Notes under the pieces: generated by a model
Told to the model about the DNA's origin: nothing
The model's database searches: none
The model's input: the letters and a program-made list of their open reading frames with translations, nothing else
Position numbers and translations under genes: made by a program
Source of the DNA: Phlegmacium glaucopus
Lineage: Eukaryota; Basidiomycota; Agaricomycetes; Agaricales; Cortinariaceae
Length of the DNA: 64,000 bases
Reading direction: 5' to 3'
Assembly: GCA_015039465.1 (NCBI GenBank)
Contig: MU130299.1
Coordinates: 397,667-461,666, forward strand
Shown: one piece after another, positions 1 to 11,110 of the stretch
Layout: every line of letters begins with the position of its first letter
How positions within the stretch are numbered: position 1 is the stretch's first letter

Positions 1-2300
1 ATTTTGTTATTTTTCTTTCTTCATGCGCGACAGTTTCCTTCTTTCTATTTCTCTCCTGTCGACGCTCTTCTTTTCTTGTTACCTTTTCTTCTTCCTTGTT
101 ATTTTTTTAGACATTTCACAGTTTCACGCTCTCTTTTCTTTTCTTCCGTCACATGTATCAGGTTATCGTTTTTATATAGTTGAGGTATCCGCACACCAGT
201 ACAGTTTTTACACTTTCCAGGACTCAGTTGTGAACTTTCCGCGTCGGAACAAGGGCTCTTTTGTGATGAACGGGTACTAGGGTACAGCGCGTCGGAACTA
301 TTGTGAACTGTGTGACGCTCTTATTAGGAGACGACGACTAAGTAGACGTTAAGGACGAATCAGCACTAGGAGGACCTGAAGGATTTAACAGTATTTCTCC
401 CACCCTTCCGAAGTCCATGGCGCACTTACTACCAAAACCGTCACTTACTATTCTATTCTCCATTTACTCACTCCTATCCCCTGACTCACTAGGTCCTCGC
501 TCCATACCGTTCTATCTATCGACTTCGCTTCTGAACACCCAGGTATCGGTGTTGTTGCTACTGTTTCGGAAACTGTATTACCCTCTACATCGACTACGCA
601 GGTATTTGCCCGGCAAGAACTTTACTACCTGGTTTCTATGCTAGTTTGCGTCTACTGGCTACGCTTATCATCTAACTAGCGAAACAACATAGTGATCGGT
701 TCCCTGTTTGCCTACCATCTACAATTCCTCGTACAGCTATCACATTTACTATCTGTTGTATCACCTTCTGTAACTCCTATACTACTCGCTACTCCTCCAA
801 TAACAACTTGCTTACCAAAACAACTGGTCCTTGCGCTAAGTCCCGGCGAAGGTTTTATCCATTCGTTTAAGTTTCAGGCGAATAAAAGTACTACCGCTGA
901 AAATTCGAAAGAAGAGTGCGATGGTTAGTCATAACCACGTGAGGTGGGTTTTCACTTTTAACTTTGGCAGGGGCCAAAGGCCTCATGCTGACCCCCATAC
1001 CTTACCACTCAGATCAACAGGACTTCCAGAAGCAGTACCTCTCAAAACTTGTAGAGCCTATCACAACTATTTGTTGTTGTTGTTGCTTACTTTGGCCTGG
1101 AGAAGTCGAAGAAACTTCTTAAACTTCCGAGAAAGGAACGAAAAAGGCAAGGAAAGGTACAGAAAAGACAAGATGAGGAAAGGCAATAGAATGAGAAGAC
1201 AAAGTGTTTTGTTTCAAGTTCTTTTGTTAAAAATATTTGTTTTTGTTTTTTTTTTTTATTGTTCTTTTTTTATATATGTTAGTAGCGATGAGTTAGTTAT
1301 AACCACGCACTGTCGCCTCATTTCTGTCTTCGGCCAGTATTGATACTTCTAATGAAGGAAAAGGTTCGATGAGCTGCTAGAAGAAGAAGAGTTCCGGGTG
1401 GGGGAAGACCTCGACGTAAACAGTCTACCAAGGGTGTTGTTCCGGGGGCCTGGCTGAATTTATGACTCGGCTGGTGTTGCTTGCTCGTAGTACCAAGAGG
1501 GAGGAGAGGTAGATGGAGAGGACATTAAGGTCTCTTGCTTTGGTACGGATTCGGTTGAGTCTGTGGACGGAAGTCAGTTTAAGCGAAATAATACCTTTTA
1601 GGTCGACTTTCGCGAAAGGTCAGCAGAGGTTAAGTTAGTAGGGAAGACAACTGGGGCTTACCAAGAGGTGAGGAGGAGGGTCGGGTATTGGTTCAAAGAT
1701 GGTGGGGGCAATGGTGAGGTAGTCCAAGGGAGCGAGGTCCGTAAGGAAGGGAAGTTCTCTGGGGTAAGAGCGATCTAGTTCTCCTTCTGGCTGGTCTGCG
1801 ACCTGGGCTACGACTTGGACTGCGACTACTAGGATTGCATAGCCTCATCCTTAGGTATAAATACTGCTCTTTTGTACCAGGATAGGTAGTTCAGTTCAAT
1901 TCATTCTTACCCCCCACTTTCATCATCTCAGTAGAATTCCAGTGAATTCCTCCCTTAAGTTCGCTTTTCTTGCCCCTTACTGTCAATCTATCCCCTATCC
2001 CTCAACCGCTATAGTCTTACTGAAGACTCTCTCTTGCTCATCCTCATCCTCGTCTTATACCTCATTCATCTTCCAAGGCCTTCATCCTCCTCCTTCTCTT
2101 CTCTATTCTTTCCCCTTACCTCTGTGTGTTAAAAGTCAAGGTTATACCTTCCCTAAACGAACAACAGGGAGTCTCTTGACCTAAGGTCTGGTCCACTGCT
2201 CTCTGGTTGGTGTTTATATACAACAACAACAACAATTTATAACGGACTACCAGAAACAGCTCCGACGGAGCCGGAACAGAGTAACGTATAATGGAATGTA
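1..2300. other. Gene-free, retroelement-like debris
   Basis: I see no supportable gene here. The plus strand is strongly pyrimidine-rich over about 1-900 and purine-rich over about 1120-1780, so the short open frames are composition artefacts. A TATA-like TATAAATA at 1856-1863, followed by a pyrimidine-rich stretch and a CAA-repeat tract near 2221-2235, resembles the promoter half of a fungal LTR. The words AACCACG and AGTTAGT recur near 925 and 1290. I infer an old LTR-retrotransposon remnant, but no paired LTR or pol gene is visible, so this is weak. Confidence 0.3.
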
Positions 2301-3301
2301 ACAATGTCACACCACTCAGAGCTCACCCAGCAAAAATCCACTCTGCTCTCAGCCGCAAATAATGGATTTCAACAGTGATTCTGAGAGTCACCCGTCCACA
2401 TCAAGTTGGATTTGTCCATCCTGTGGATTTTTGTGCAAAGATCTGGATTTTTCTGGTAAGAAAATGACCGTTGCAACATGAATGAAGGAAATTTCTGTGT
2501 TTCTCCCATTCTCATCCGCATCTCGGTGGTTGTCAATTGTCTGTATGTAGCAAATTTTTATACTACCTCATCAAATCCATGATTTTTTGTAAATATCTGT
2601 GAATCCCTTGTCATCCTGAACCTATTAATCCCACAGACCAGTGGCAAATTGACCCAGTGCTGGGACCCGTCTTTTGTGATTGATATCTAGTAACAGAAAG
2701 GTGGCAGAGAAGCAATCATGGCTATACATCTCCAATTATCAACTTGAAATAGTCAAATTTGAGACTTACTCACCATCCATGAGCCGGACGCTGGTACAGA
2801 ATAGACCGCATATATGTATGAGAAATGTTTGGTCACATGAAGAAGAAGGGTTAGAATCAACTTACCGATGTGCTAGTACCATATGTGTGCCTTTATGAGA
2901 ATATTAAGTCATTCAAGATGGAAAAGACTCATGATGATTTTAATTCAGCACACCTTCCATGATGATGATCATTGGATGACGCCCATGAATTCCTGATGCA
3001 TCCACTGTAATTAGTGCATGTGAGCCATCTTGGTTGGTTATTGATGAGCCTGAGATCTGTGTACTATATGGAGCAGTTGTAGGAAGGCAATTGTGACAGT
3101 CACAGCTTAGCGTTAAACTGATTAATTAGGGTTTTGCAACTAAACCCCCTTTCTCTGGAAAAGGCAATAGAATTATCCTCTTTAGAAGCTATGAAATAAT
3201 TATGCTTGCCTATTGCAAGGGGATAATTCTATTTAGAAATCCCCCTTTCTAGCAATATTCAAAGCCCGACTATGCTTGGTGGCGGCTGGTTTGTTGCCAA
3301 A
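2301..3301. other. Intergenic stretch without a recognisable gene
   Basis: No open frame here resembles a known protein, and no splice-linked exons could be joined. The stretch is AT-rich. Its only distinct structure is the small inverted repeat at 3142-3250, listed separately. Confidence 0.5.
3142..3250. repeat. Small hairpin repeat, copy 1 of 3
   Basis: A 13-base perfect inverted repeat (AATAGAATTATCC at 3166-3178, its complement at 3221-3233) lies between two CCCCCTTTCT-type stretches. The left side, AAACCCCCTTTCTCTG then GGCAAT, is recognisably the same as the hairpins at 4427-4455 and 7936-7968. This suggests a short dispersed MITE-like repeat. Confidence 0.5.
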
Positions 3302-3309
3302 ACCTCTGC

Positions 3310-4123
3310 TAGGGCTGCACACCGTACTATCTGACGGGTACGGCTGTACAATTGACAGTCAGAGGACGGGTACGGTTCACCCGTCCACCGTCCGTCAAGT
3401 CTGGTTGGCAGAACCCCAACGGCTGGGATGGGTACGGAGACGGCCGTTGTACGGTAGACGGCCAGACGGCACTTGAATCCTGCCAAAAATGGAAATATGC
3501 TGACAAATCACTAAATTTTCAACCCAGCGCTCAACACTGGTTCAATTTTCAGTCGCGGCTCAACTTGAAATTTCCAAGTTCGAGCCTGTCCTGGATTCTG
3601 AGTTGTATGCAAGGAAATAAGATGCTTTGGAAAAATGACATTTACTGTAAGCGGTCCAAGTAGTAATATAGATGATGTATGTTGACATGAAGTTTCCTTA
3701 GATGATCCCTGACACACCTAGACTTGTCCACTTGAGCCTGGCTTCACAAGAACCTATCATCTACTCACTTGCAAAAACTGCTACAACAGTTGAACAACTC
3801 CAACAATTTACTGCTGCCGTTTCACGTAATCGTTGTCTCTCGACTGGGCCCTGGCAGGAAGTCAGAACTGTATTTATATGTCAAACAGGCAGGCACTAGT
3901 CACCTCGTACAGACGGTGGTGTTGGTGTGAGAAAATAAGGATTGGTACCCGTACAATACCGTACAATACCATCAATGGCTGTTTTGCGACAGTAATGGAC
4001 GGTCATTGATTGTCCCATCCACTGTCCGTCTAGTTGGTCAAGCTGAGCCTTGACGGCACGGGTACGGCAGCCGTACTACGGGTCTGTCCATTCCATACTG
4101 TATGGTCACGGCGTGCAGCCCTA
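3310..4123. mobile_element. Non-autonomous hAT-family element with 8-bp target duplication
   Basis: The element begins TAGGGCTGCACACCGT and ends with the inverted form ACGGCGTGCAGCCCTA, giving 16-base terminal repeats with one mismatch. It is flanked by a perfect 8-base direct duplication ACCTCTGC at 3302-3309 and 4124-4131. An 8-bp duplication with ends starting (C/T)AGGG is the signature of hAT superfamily transposons. The interior, 814 bases in total, is full of GTACGG and CCGTAC words in both orientations, typical of hAT subterminal motifs. It holds no transposase, so it would have to be mobilised in trans. Perfect duplications suggest a fairly recent insertion. Confidence 0.85.
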
Positions 4124-4156
4124 ACCTCTGCCTTTTAGCAATCTTGTACATTGCTC

Positions 4157-4252
4157 CTGTTAGGGTCCATTTAGAGGTTTTGTTAGGGTCCAGTTAGAGT
4201 TTGGTTAGAGTCCAGTTAGAGGTTAGGAAGTTAGGAGGTTAGGGCAGTATCA
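4157..4252 (+). repeat. Degenerate TTAGGG-like tandem tract
   Basis: About 95 bases contain repeated GTTAGGGTCCA, GTTAGAG and GTTAGG words. They resemble the fungal telomere unit TTAGGG interspersed with other bases. It sits just outside the hAT element. It could be a decayed interstitial telomere-like tract or an unrelated minisatellite. Confidence 0.35.
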
Positions 4253-4426
4253 TTATTGACAATTTATTATAGGGGTTTGATCACATGACTCACACGGCAT
4301 GGGTCCAGCACCTCTGGATTCATCTCCGACATGGGAACCTCGGATGTTCTACAATGCATGTAGGAGCATCAATAACCATACAGTAATACGTAGTAAGTTG
4401 AGGGATCTCTCTAGAAACTCCCCCTT

Positions 4427-4455
4427 GAAACCTTCCCCCTGAGAAAGGGGGTTTC
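4427..4455. repeat. Small hairpin repeat, copy 2 of 3
   Basis: A stem formed by GAAACC..CCCCCT and AAGGGGGTTTC around GAGA. It lies about 530 bases beyond the P450 stop and is shared with the second duplicate copy, so it came with the duplication. It is not positioned like a terminator. Confidence 0.5.
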
Positions 4456-4988
4456 ACAATTCTATGGAAAGTTTGAGTCGGATGAGTTATTAAGTGTCTG
4501 GATGAGTAGGTACCGTTGCCGAGACCGGTTGACCATTATTACTTCTACTCGACTCGGACTCTCGACTCACCGAGATTCAGTGTCAAGGTCTCAAGTGTGC
4601 GCGATGAGATGAGTCTCGTAAATCATCATTGGTACTAAGGGTAGGCTGAACGAGAGAAAGAAAGAATGACTACGTAAATGATCGAATGAATGAATAGATG
4701 AAAGAAAGAAAGAATGTGTATGTTGCTGGTATGTCGAAAGACAAGGAAGTATTTATGAGATTTAGGTAAGTGGTCCGTGTTTACCGCTCGGTTGGACGCT
4801 GGTGACAACCCACCTTCGGCTCCACTGGCAAACTCTGCTCTCATAACACTTGTACAGTTATCTTTCGCAACTACAACACTTTGGGAACAATCTACACTGA
4901 AGATCCAGCTCTCCCAAGTTCTCCCCTGAGGCCTGAGGTATGTGCTACTCATGAACGACGGGTGAAAACCAAAGGAACACGAACAGGC

Positions 4989-7486
4989 CTATGACAACAT
5001 TTCATCAGTATCAACCCCCACCATCCACGGAAGGACGCACGTCAATGTCAAACCAGCACGCGCAGACAGAAGCCTTGCTTTCCTTTGCTCAAACGTCTCG
5101 GCCGCGAATTGTGGTTCCTCTTTGATCGTTATTTTGAATTGAGAGACAAGCATAGTTAGGGCTGCTATGCCTTCAGTCTCGGCGAATCTATCAAAGGAAA
5201 AAATATGATCAGAATCCTTTTTGATTAGAGATTTGGAGAGCATACTTTCGACCAATGCATGCACGGGCTCCTACATATGTTTAATATAATGATGTCAAAC
5301 AGAGAACGATTCAGGAGGGAGGCAGTTCTCACCGGAACTAAAAGGCAGAAAAGCATCACGAGGCCAGTCTGTGAGGAAACGCGAAGGGTTGAATGTATGT
5401 GGGTCTTTCCAGTAACGAGCTGAAAGGATTTCGTTTTGAGCCAGACATCAGGTGAAGGCCACCAAGTACTTACGATTATAGTGAATTCCAGGAGTATCAA
5501 TGATAATCCTCGTTCCTTTTGGGACCGGCACAGTTGTCCGCTCTCCATGAATATTACTGGTCATTAGACCTGTGTCTTCAGCGGAAACCTTTGGAATTCC
5601 CAACACCTGTGAAGCCAGTGCTATCATGAACTTCAACTCAGTATTGGAAGGAAGGGGACGAACAGGCGGGAACATTCGTAACGTTTCGTTGATGACACTG
5701 GAATAAGTAAGTTCTGTTAACGCGACTTAATTTAGAGGCATAGTTCCTTACGCCGTAGATCGAGTTAAAAGAGGCATCTCCGCATAGGTCTAGATAATCC
5801 AGAAATGAAATTCGCCATGATATACATGAAGTCCAGATGGAAAAACGGAACGTACCGGAAGACGTCCATTGGTAACAGAGTTGATATGTTCAAAGAGCTT
5901 CTCCTGTTCATCAGGATACAACGCTAACAAGGCGAATGCGAAGCACAACGTATGTGCCGTCGTCTACATAACTAGATCGTCAACAATAAAAAGTGTAGGG
6001 AAAGTATGAGTTACAAACCTCATGTCCAGCAACGAGGAAAATATAAATATTGGCTATAGGAAATCCATTAGTTGAAAAGTGCAAGGTAAATATATAAACA
6101 TACCTATAAGCTCATTCTCGCTCAGAGTTGGTAGGCCGAAGTCATCGTCGTTTGCTTGCAATAAACTGCTAAATAAATCGTGTCGCTCCGTCTTTTCAAC
6201 CGCCGATTCACGCTCGCGAATCATTTCAGCCACATACGTCTATGAATGCGATTATCTCAGAAAAGAACAAGCAGCGTGGAACATCTTTTTTTTGGCGACG
6301 TACATGCAACTCTTCAAACGCAAGTTTGACTTTCTGTAGCCGGGCCGTCAGGCCCAACGCCCAACTGGGGGCCAACAGCTTAATGATAAAATCGGTGGTA
6401 ACGACGTGTAAAGCTTCTTTGTAAGACATGGTATGGCCAGGAGGAATAATGGTGTCTTCCTCCTTCCACGAAACGCTTCTTCCAAATCCTTAGAGAAATG
6501 TGTCAAAAAAGATCTGTTAAAGATGAAAGATGCAAAGAGAGGCGCATACCTGCAGACCCGATAACGAAAAGTGCAATCTGTAGAGCCACGGATAAGGAAC
6601 GAAGGACGAAGCAGGGTTGGAAGGAGACAGCAAACACATACAGGTAGTGTGATGTCAAGACAATGGTCCACTGAGATAATGTCTTGATCCTTCCACAAAT
6701 CGTTGAAAAGGCTCTGCATGATTTTGACGGTCTCCTCCCAAACTAGCTTGTTGTTGCGCTAAGGAAAACATATGATGTCTAAGTGAGGTTCTGGAACACA
6801 AGTAGAGTGGGCTCACATCGGAAAAAGCAGGGGCTGAAATTTTTCTATATTTTTTCCATTCCTCACCTTCCGAAACGACGATATTGGGACCATAGAAGGA
6901 CAGGGCCGTATAGTGTTCAACTGGTTTCGGAAAGCGAGCACGCGACGAGATGACTTCCTGAGTAGCAAAGTTATAATGTCCTTCAAAAAAGGCCTCTCAC
7001 TAAAACTCACTTTTACGGCTGCCGCATCGGCGAGTAACAATGTTGTTCCACTATTTGGGAGTATACTTATCTGGAGAATTCTAACTTCAGAAGAGAGTAT
7101 CGATTGATACTGGCATCCCAAACTCACCAATGCACAGATGTCCCAACCAGCTGATTCAAAAACTTCCCATAAAGCATGCGCTTAAGCGACATGTAGATGG
7201 GAACAAGAATGAGTGACGCTCACATTTATGTTTTTCGACGAATAAATAATGTCTCCCTAAACTAACCCCTGGTATTTTTGGTAGAGTGTTACCTAAAAAG
7301 GTGGTCGCTGAAATGAGAGTACGTTTCCCTGGGTGGTACCTGAGGATATTGTACTAAGTAAAAACTGCCACGAACCATCGGATGATTAACATACTGGATC
7401 GCTTGGAGTGCTTTTACGAAAGACAAAAGCCTGCGGCCGAGGTAAAGCACGGCGAAAGTCAATAGCAACAGCGCAATTCCTTGCAT
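4989..7486 (-). CDS. Cytochrome P450 monooxygenase, copy A
   Basis: Membrane-anchored haem monooxygenase, expected at the ER, that would oxidise a lipophilic substrate using a P450 reductase. I can join about 16 short exons. An N-terminal membrane segment (MQGIALLLLTFAVLYLG) is followed by an HPGKRTL proline/glycine hinge and the LSFYGPNIV/EGEEWKKYRK region typical of basidiomycete P450s. Further on come the I-helix AGHETTAHT, the K-helix NETLR (ExxR), the FNPSRF motif and the haem loop FSSGARACIGRKF. The haem loop is assembled from three exons, one of only about 25 bases (GAGCCCGTGCATGCATTGG...). The C-terminus, after EEPQFAAETFEQRK, ends at 4989. The start at 7486 opens the anchor. All joins are in frame, so I judge it functional. 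The family resembles the large CYP groups expanded in wood-decay fungi; the substrate cannot be read from sequence. Confidence 0.9.
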
Positions 7487-7540
7487 TATAAGCGTTTTGA
7501 GAAAAGCCCATGGATAGACGAGTTATATACATGCATCGTA

Positions 7541-7700
7541 GGGCTGCCGACCGTACACGTACACATACGGTTTTTTGCCGACCCGTACGTACTGTACACA
7601 TATGGTTTAGTAGATTCGGCAATGCTGTGGCAATGTTTTGTCCAAATTAGGTATGTTTTGATGGGTTTCGCTGAAAAACATAAATAAAATCTCCCTAAAG
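7541..7700. mobile_element. hAT-like terminal fragment in the P450 promoter region
   Basis: TAGGGCTGCCGACCGTAC at 7541 closely matches the terminus of the hAT element at 3310 and is followed by the same GTACGT/CCGTAC-rich subterminal composition. Homology with the second P450 copy stops exactly here, about 55 bases above the start codon, which fits an insertion. I find no matching inverted end downstream, so this is a one-ended remnant. Its far boundary is approximate. Confidence 0.5.
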
Positions 7701-7903
7701 GCAAATATCAACTGTATATAGCTATGTTATGATGATACAATGTCAGAGGTCGAAACGCTGTCTATTAATACAAAGTGCTATTAAATATTTTTGGCAGACC
7801 TGAATCCTTGATGAAGTGCCACAAATCAGCCAGAACCCTGGACCTGCAAGCATCTCCCAATAAATATAACCAAACATTGATCACAGTGAGAGGCTCTATG
7901 AAG
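7701..7903. other. Spacer between the duplicate copies
   Basis: This spacer is not homologous to the equivalent flank of the other copy. I see no gene or recognisable element in it. Confidence 0.4.
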
Positions 7904-7935
7904 TTGAAGGGTTTCTCTAGAAACTCCCTTCTCTA

Positions 7936-7968
7936 GAAACCCCCCTTTTCTCTGAGAAAGAGGGCTTC
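7936..7968. repeat. Small hairpin repeat, copy 3 of 3
   Basis: A stem of GAAACCCCCCTTTTCTCT and AGAAAGAGGGCTTC. It is the duplicate counterpart of 4427-4455 and clearly related to 3142-3250. Confidence 0.5.
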
Positions 7969-8536
7969 GCAATTTTATCCTACTATGTAGAAGAAAGTTT
8001 GAGTTGGATGAATTATTAAGTGTCCAGATGAGTAAGTACCGTTGCCGAGACTGGTTGACTATTATTACTTCAACAGGTACCAGTACCCGACTCTCCAGTT
8101 ACTGAGACCCAGTCTCAAGTGTGCGTGAGTCTGGTAAATCATCATTGGTAAGGGTAGGCTGAACGAGAGAAAAAGAATTGGAGAAGAAAGAATGACTAGG
8201 TAAATGATCGAATGAATGAATAGATGAAAGAAAGAAAGAATAAATATATGTTGCTGGTATGTTGCTGGTGTATATCAGTTTTGACTACAGAGTTTCGGGA
8301 TGGTCGAAAGACAAGGAAGTGGTCCGTGTTTGCCGCTCGGTTGGACGCTGGTGCCAACCCACCTTCGGCTCCAACCGGCAGACTCTGCTCTCTTAACACT
8401 TGTACGGTTAAAAACACTTTGAGAATACATCTAAGCATTCCACACTGAAGAGCCAGCTCTCCCAAGTTCTCCCCTGAGGCCTGATGTATGCGCTACTCAT
8501 GAACGACGGGTGAAAACCAAAGGAACACGAACAGGC

Positions 8537-11060
8537 CTATGACAACATTTCATCAGTATCAACCCCCATCATCCACGGAAAGACGCACGTCAATGTCAAA
8601 CCAGGACGCGCAGACAGAACCCTTGTTTTCCTTTGCTCAAACGTCTCGGCCGCGAATTGTGGCTCCTCTTTGATCGTAATTTTAAATTGAGAGATAAGCA
8701 TAGTTAGGGATGCTGTGCCTTCGGTCTCGGCGAATCTATCAAAAGAGAAAAAAAGACGATTGATTAGAACGTCTTGTGATTGGAGATTTGAAAAAGCATA
8801 CTTTCGACCAATGCATGCACGGGCTCCTACATATGTTTAATATAAAAATGACGAACGAAGAATTATTCGGGAGGAAGGCAGTTCTCACCAGAGCTAAAAG
8901 GCAGAAAAGCATCACGAGGCCAGTCTGTGAGGAAACGCGAAGGGTTGAATGTATGTGGGTCTTTCCAGTAACGAGCTGAAAAGTATTTTGTTTTGAGCCA
9001 GACATCAGGTGAAGGCCACCAAGTACGTACGATTATAGTGAATTCCAGGAGTATCAATGACAATCCCCGTTCCTTTTGGAACCGGCACAGTTGTCTGCTC
9101 TCCATGAATATTACTAGTCATTAGACTTGTGTCTTCAGCGGAATACTTTGGAATTCCTAACACCTGTGAAGTTAAGGCTACCATGAGGTTCCACTCAGTA
9201 TTGGAAGGAAGAGAGACGAACAGGCGGGAACATTCGTAACGTTTCGTTCATGACACTGGAACGAGAAATTTTTGTTAACGCAAACGTCAATTAATTATAG
9301 AGGCATAGTTCCTTACGCCGTAGATCGAGTTAAAAGAGGCATCTCTGCATAGGTCTAGATAGTCAAAAATGAAATTCACCATGATATACAGGAAGTCCAG
9401 ATGGAAAAACGGAACATACCGGAAGACGGCCGTTGGTAACAGACTGGATATGTTCAAAGAGCTTCTCCTGTTCATCAGGATACAGCGCTAGCAAGGCACA
9501 TGCGAAGCACAAAGTATGTGCCGTCGTCTACAACCAGACCGTCAACATTAAAAGTGTAAGGAAAGTATGGGTTACGAACCTCATGCCCAGCAACGAGGAA
9601 GACATAGATATTGGCTATAGGCACGTTAGTTGAAAAATGTAAGCTCTGTATAAAAATATACCTATAAGCTCATTCTCGCTCAGACCTGCTAGGTCGAAGT
9701 CATGGCTGTTTGCTTGCAACAAACTGCTAAATAGATCATGTCGCTCCGCCTTTTCAACCGCCGATTCACGCTCATGTATCATTTCCGCCATATACATCTA
9801 CGGATGTGATTATCTCAGAAAAGGACGAGCGGTATGGAACGTCTTTTTTTTTGGCGACGTACATGCAGCTCTTCGAACCCAACCTTGACTTTCTGCAGCC
9901 GGGCCGTCAGGCCCAACGCCCAACTGGGAACCAACAGCTTGAAAATGAAATCGTTGGTAACGATGTGTAGAGCCTGTTTGTAAGACATGGTATGGCCGGG
10001 GGGAATAATGGTGTCTTCCTCCTTCCACGAAACGCTTCTTCCAAATCCTTAGGAAAATGTGCCAAAAAGGATTTGTTAAAGGTGAAAGATGCAAAGAGAG
10101 GCGCATACCTGCAGATCCGATAACGAAAAGTGCAATCTGTAGAGCCACGGATAAGGAACGAAGGACGAAGCAGGGGGTTGCGAGGGGACAGCATACACAT
10201 ACAGGTAGTGTGATGTCAAGACAATGGTCCACTGAGATAATGTCTTGATCCTTCCAAAAATCGTTGAAAAGGCCCTGCATGATTTTGACGGTCTCATCCC
10301 AAACTAGCTTGTTGTTGCGCTAAGGAGAAACATATCATGCCCAAGTGAGATATCAAGATCTGGAACACAACTAGAGAGGGCTCACATCGGAAAAAGCAGG
10401 GGCTGAAATTTTTCTATATTTTTTCCATTCCTCACCTTCCGTAGTGACGATATTGGGACCATAGAAAGATAGGACGTCATACAATTCAACTGGCTTCGGA
10501 AAGCGAGCACGCGACGAGATGACTTCCTGAGTAGCAAAGTTACAACGTCTTTCAGAAGAACTTGAAGGTTCTTCTCACTAAAACTCACTTTTATGGCTGC
10601 CGCATCGGCGAGTAACAATGTTGTTTCACTATTTGGGAGTATACTTACCTGGAATATTCTAACCTCAGAAGAGAGTATTGATTGACACTGGCGTCTGAAA
10701 CTCACGAATGCACAGATGTCCCAACCGGCTGATTCGAAAACTTTCCATAGAGCATGTTCTTAAGCGATGTATGGGTGGGAACGAGAATTAGAGACGCTCA
10801 CATTTATGTTTTTCGACGAATAAATGATTTTTCCCCAAGCTAATGCCCGGTATTTTTGGTAGGGTGTCACCTAAAAGGCCGGTCGTTGATATGAGAGTAC
10901 GTTTTCCAGGGTGGTACCTTAGGATACTATACTAAGTAAAAGCTGCCAGGAACCATCGGATGACATACTGGATCGCTTGGAGTGCTTTTATGAAGGACAA
11001 AAGCTTGCGACCAAGATAAAGCACGGCGAGAGTCAATACCAACAGCGCAATTCCTTGCAT
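8537..11060 (-). pseudogene. Cytochrome P450, copy B, with a one-base frame break
   Basis: This is the tandem duplicate of the P450 at 4989-7486, with the same exon layout and conserved splice sites. The anchor (MQGIALLVLTLAVLYLG), AGHETTAHT, NETLR, PRYWKDP-type block, FSSGARACIGRK loop and C-terminus are all recognisable. In the exon after NETLRMFPPVR the minus strand has one extra base compared with copy A: the plus strand reads AAGAGAGACG around 9209-9218, where copy A reads AAGGGGACG around 5652-5660. This shifts the frame and brings a stop within about five codons, before the haem-binding cysteine. Everything else looks maintained, so the break is recent, a sequencing error, or tolerated. 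No intron that I can see removes it. Confidence 0.8.
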
Positions 11061-11100
11061 TATGGGCGTTTTGAGTGGAGAAGCCCGTAGATAGGCGTCC

Positions 11101-11109
11101 TATATATAT
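11101..11109 (-). promoter_or_regulatory. TATA box of P450 copy B
   Basis: A TATATATA tract about 40-50 bases above the start codon at 11060, at a normal fungal TATA distance. The corresponding place in copy A reads TTATATACATG just before the hAT-like fragment. Confidence 0.5.
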
Positions 11110-11110
11110 G

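Larger units (their letters stand above)
4397..7540. repeat. Tandem segmental duplication, copy A
   Basis: This stretch and 7904-11110 are homologous along their length in the same orientation. Both carry, in order, the CCCCCT hairpin, a serine-rich pseudo-frame region, and a full minus-strand P450 gene with its proximal promoter. Homology on the low side starts near a shared GTTGA(A)GGG. On the high side it stops at 7540, where copy A runs into a hAT-like end. Base differences are scattered, including in introns, so the duplication is not very recent. Confidence 0.85.
7904..11110. repeat. Tandem segmental duplication, copy B
   Basis: Second unit of the duplication, in the same orientation as 4397-7540. 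It carries the hairpin at 7936-7968 and a complete P450-like gene. At the upper end it keeps what looks like the ancestral promoter with a TATATATA box, while copy A is interrupted there by a hAT-like end. Confidence 0.85.

Noticed and set aside
23..1343. Chain of small plus-strand frames at the window start
   Set aside because: They are a by-product of pyrimidine-rich strand composition and have no motif or plausible splice links.
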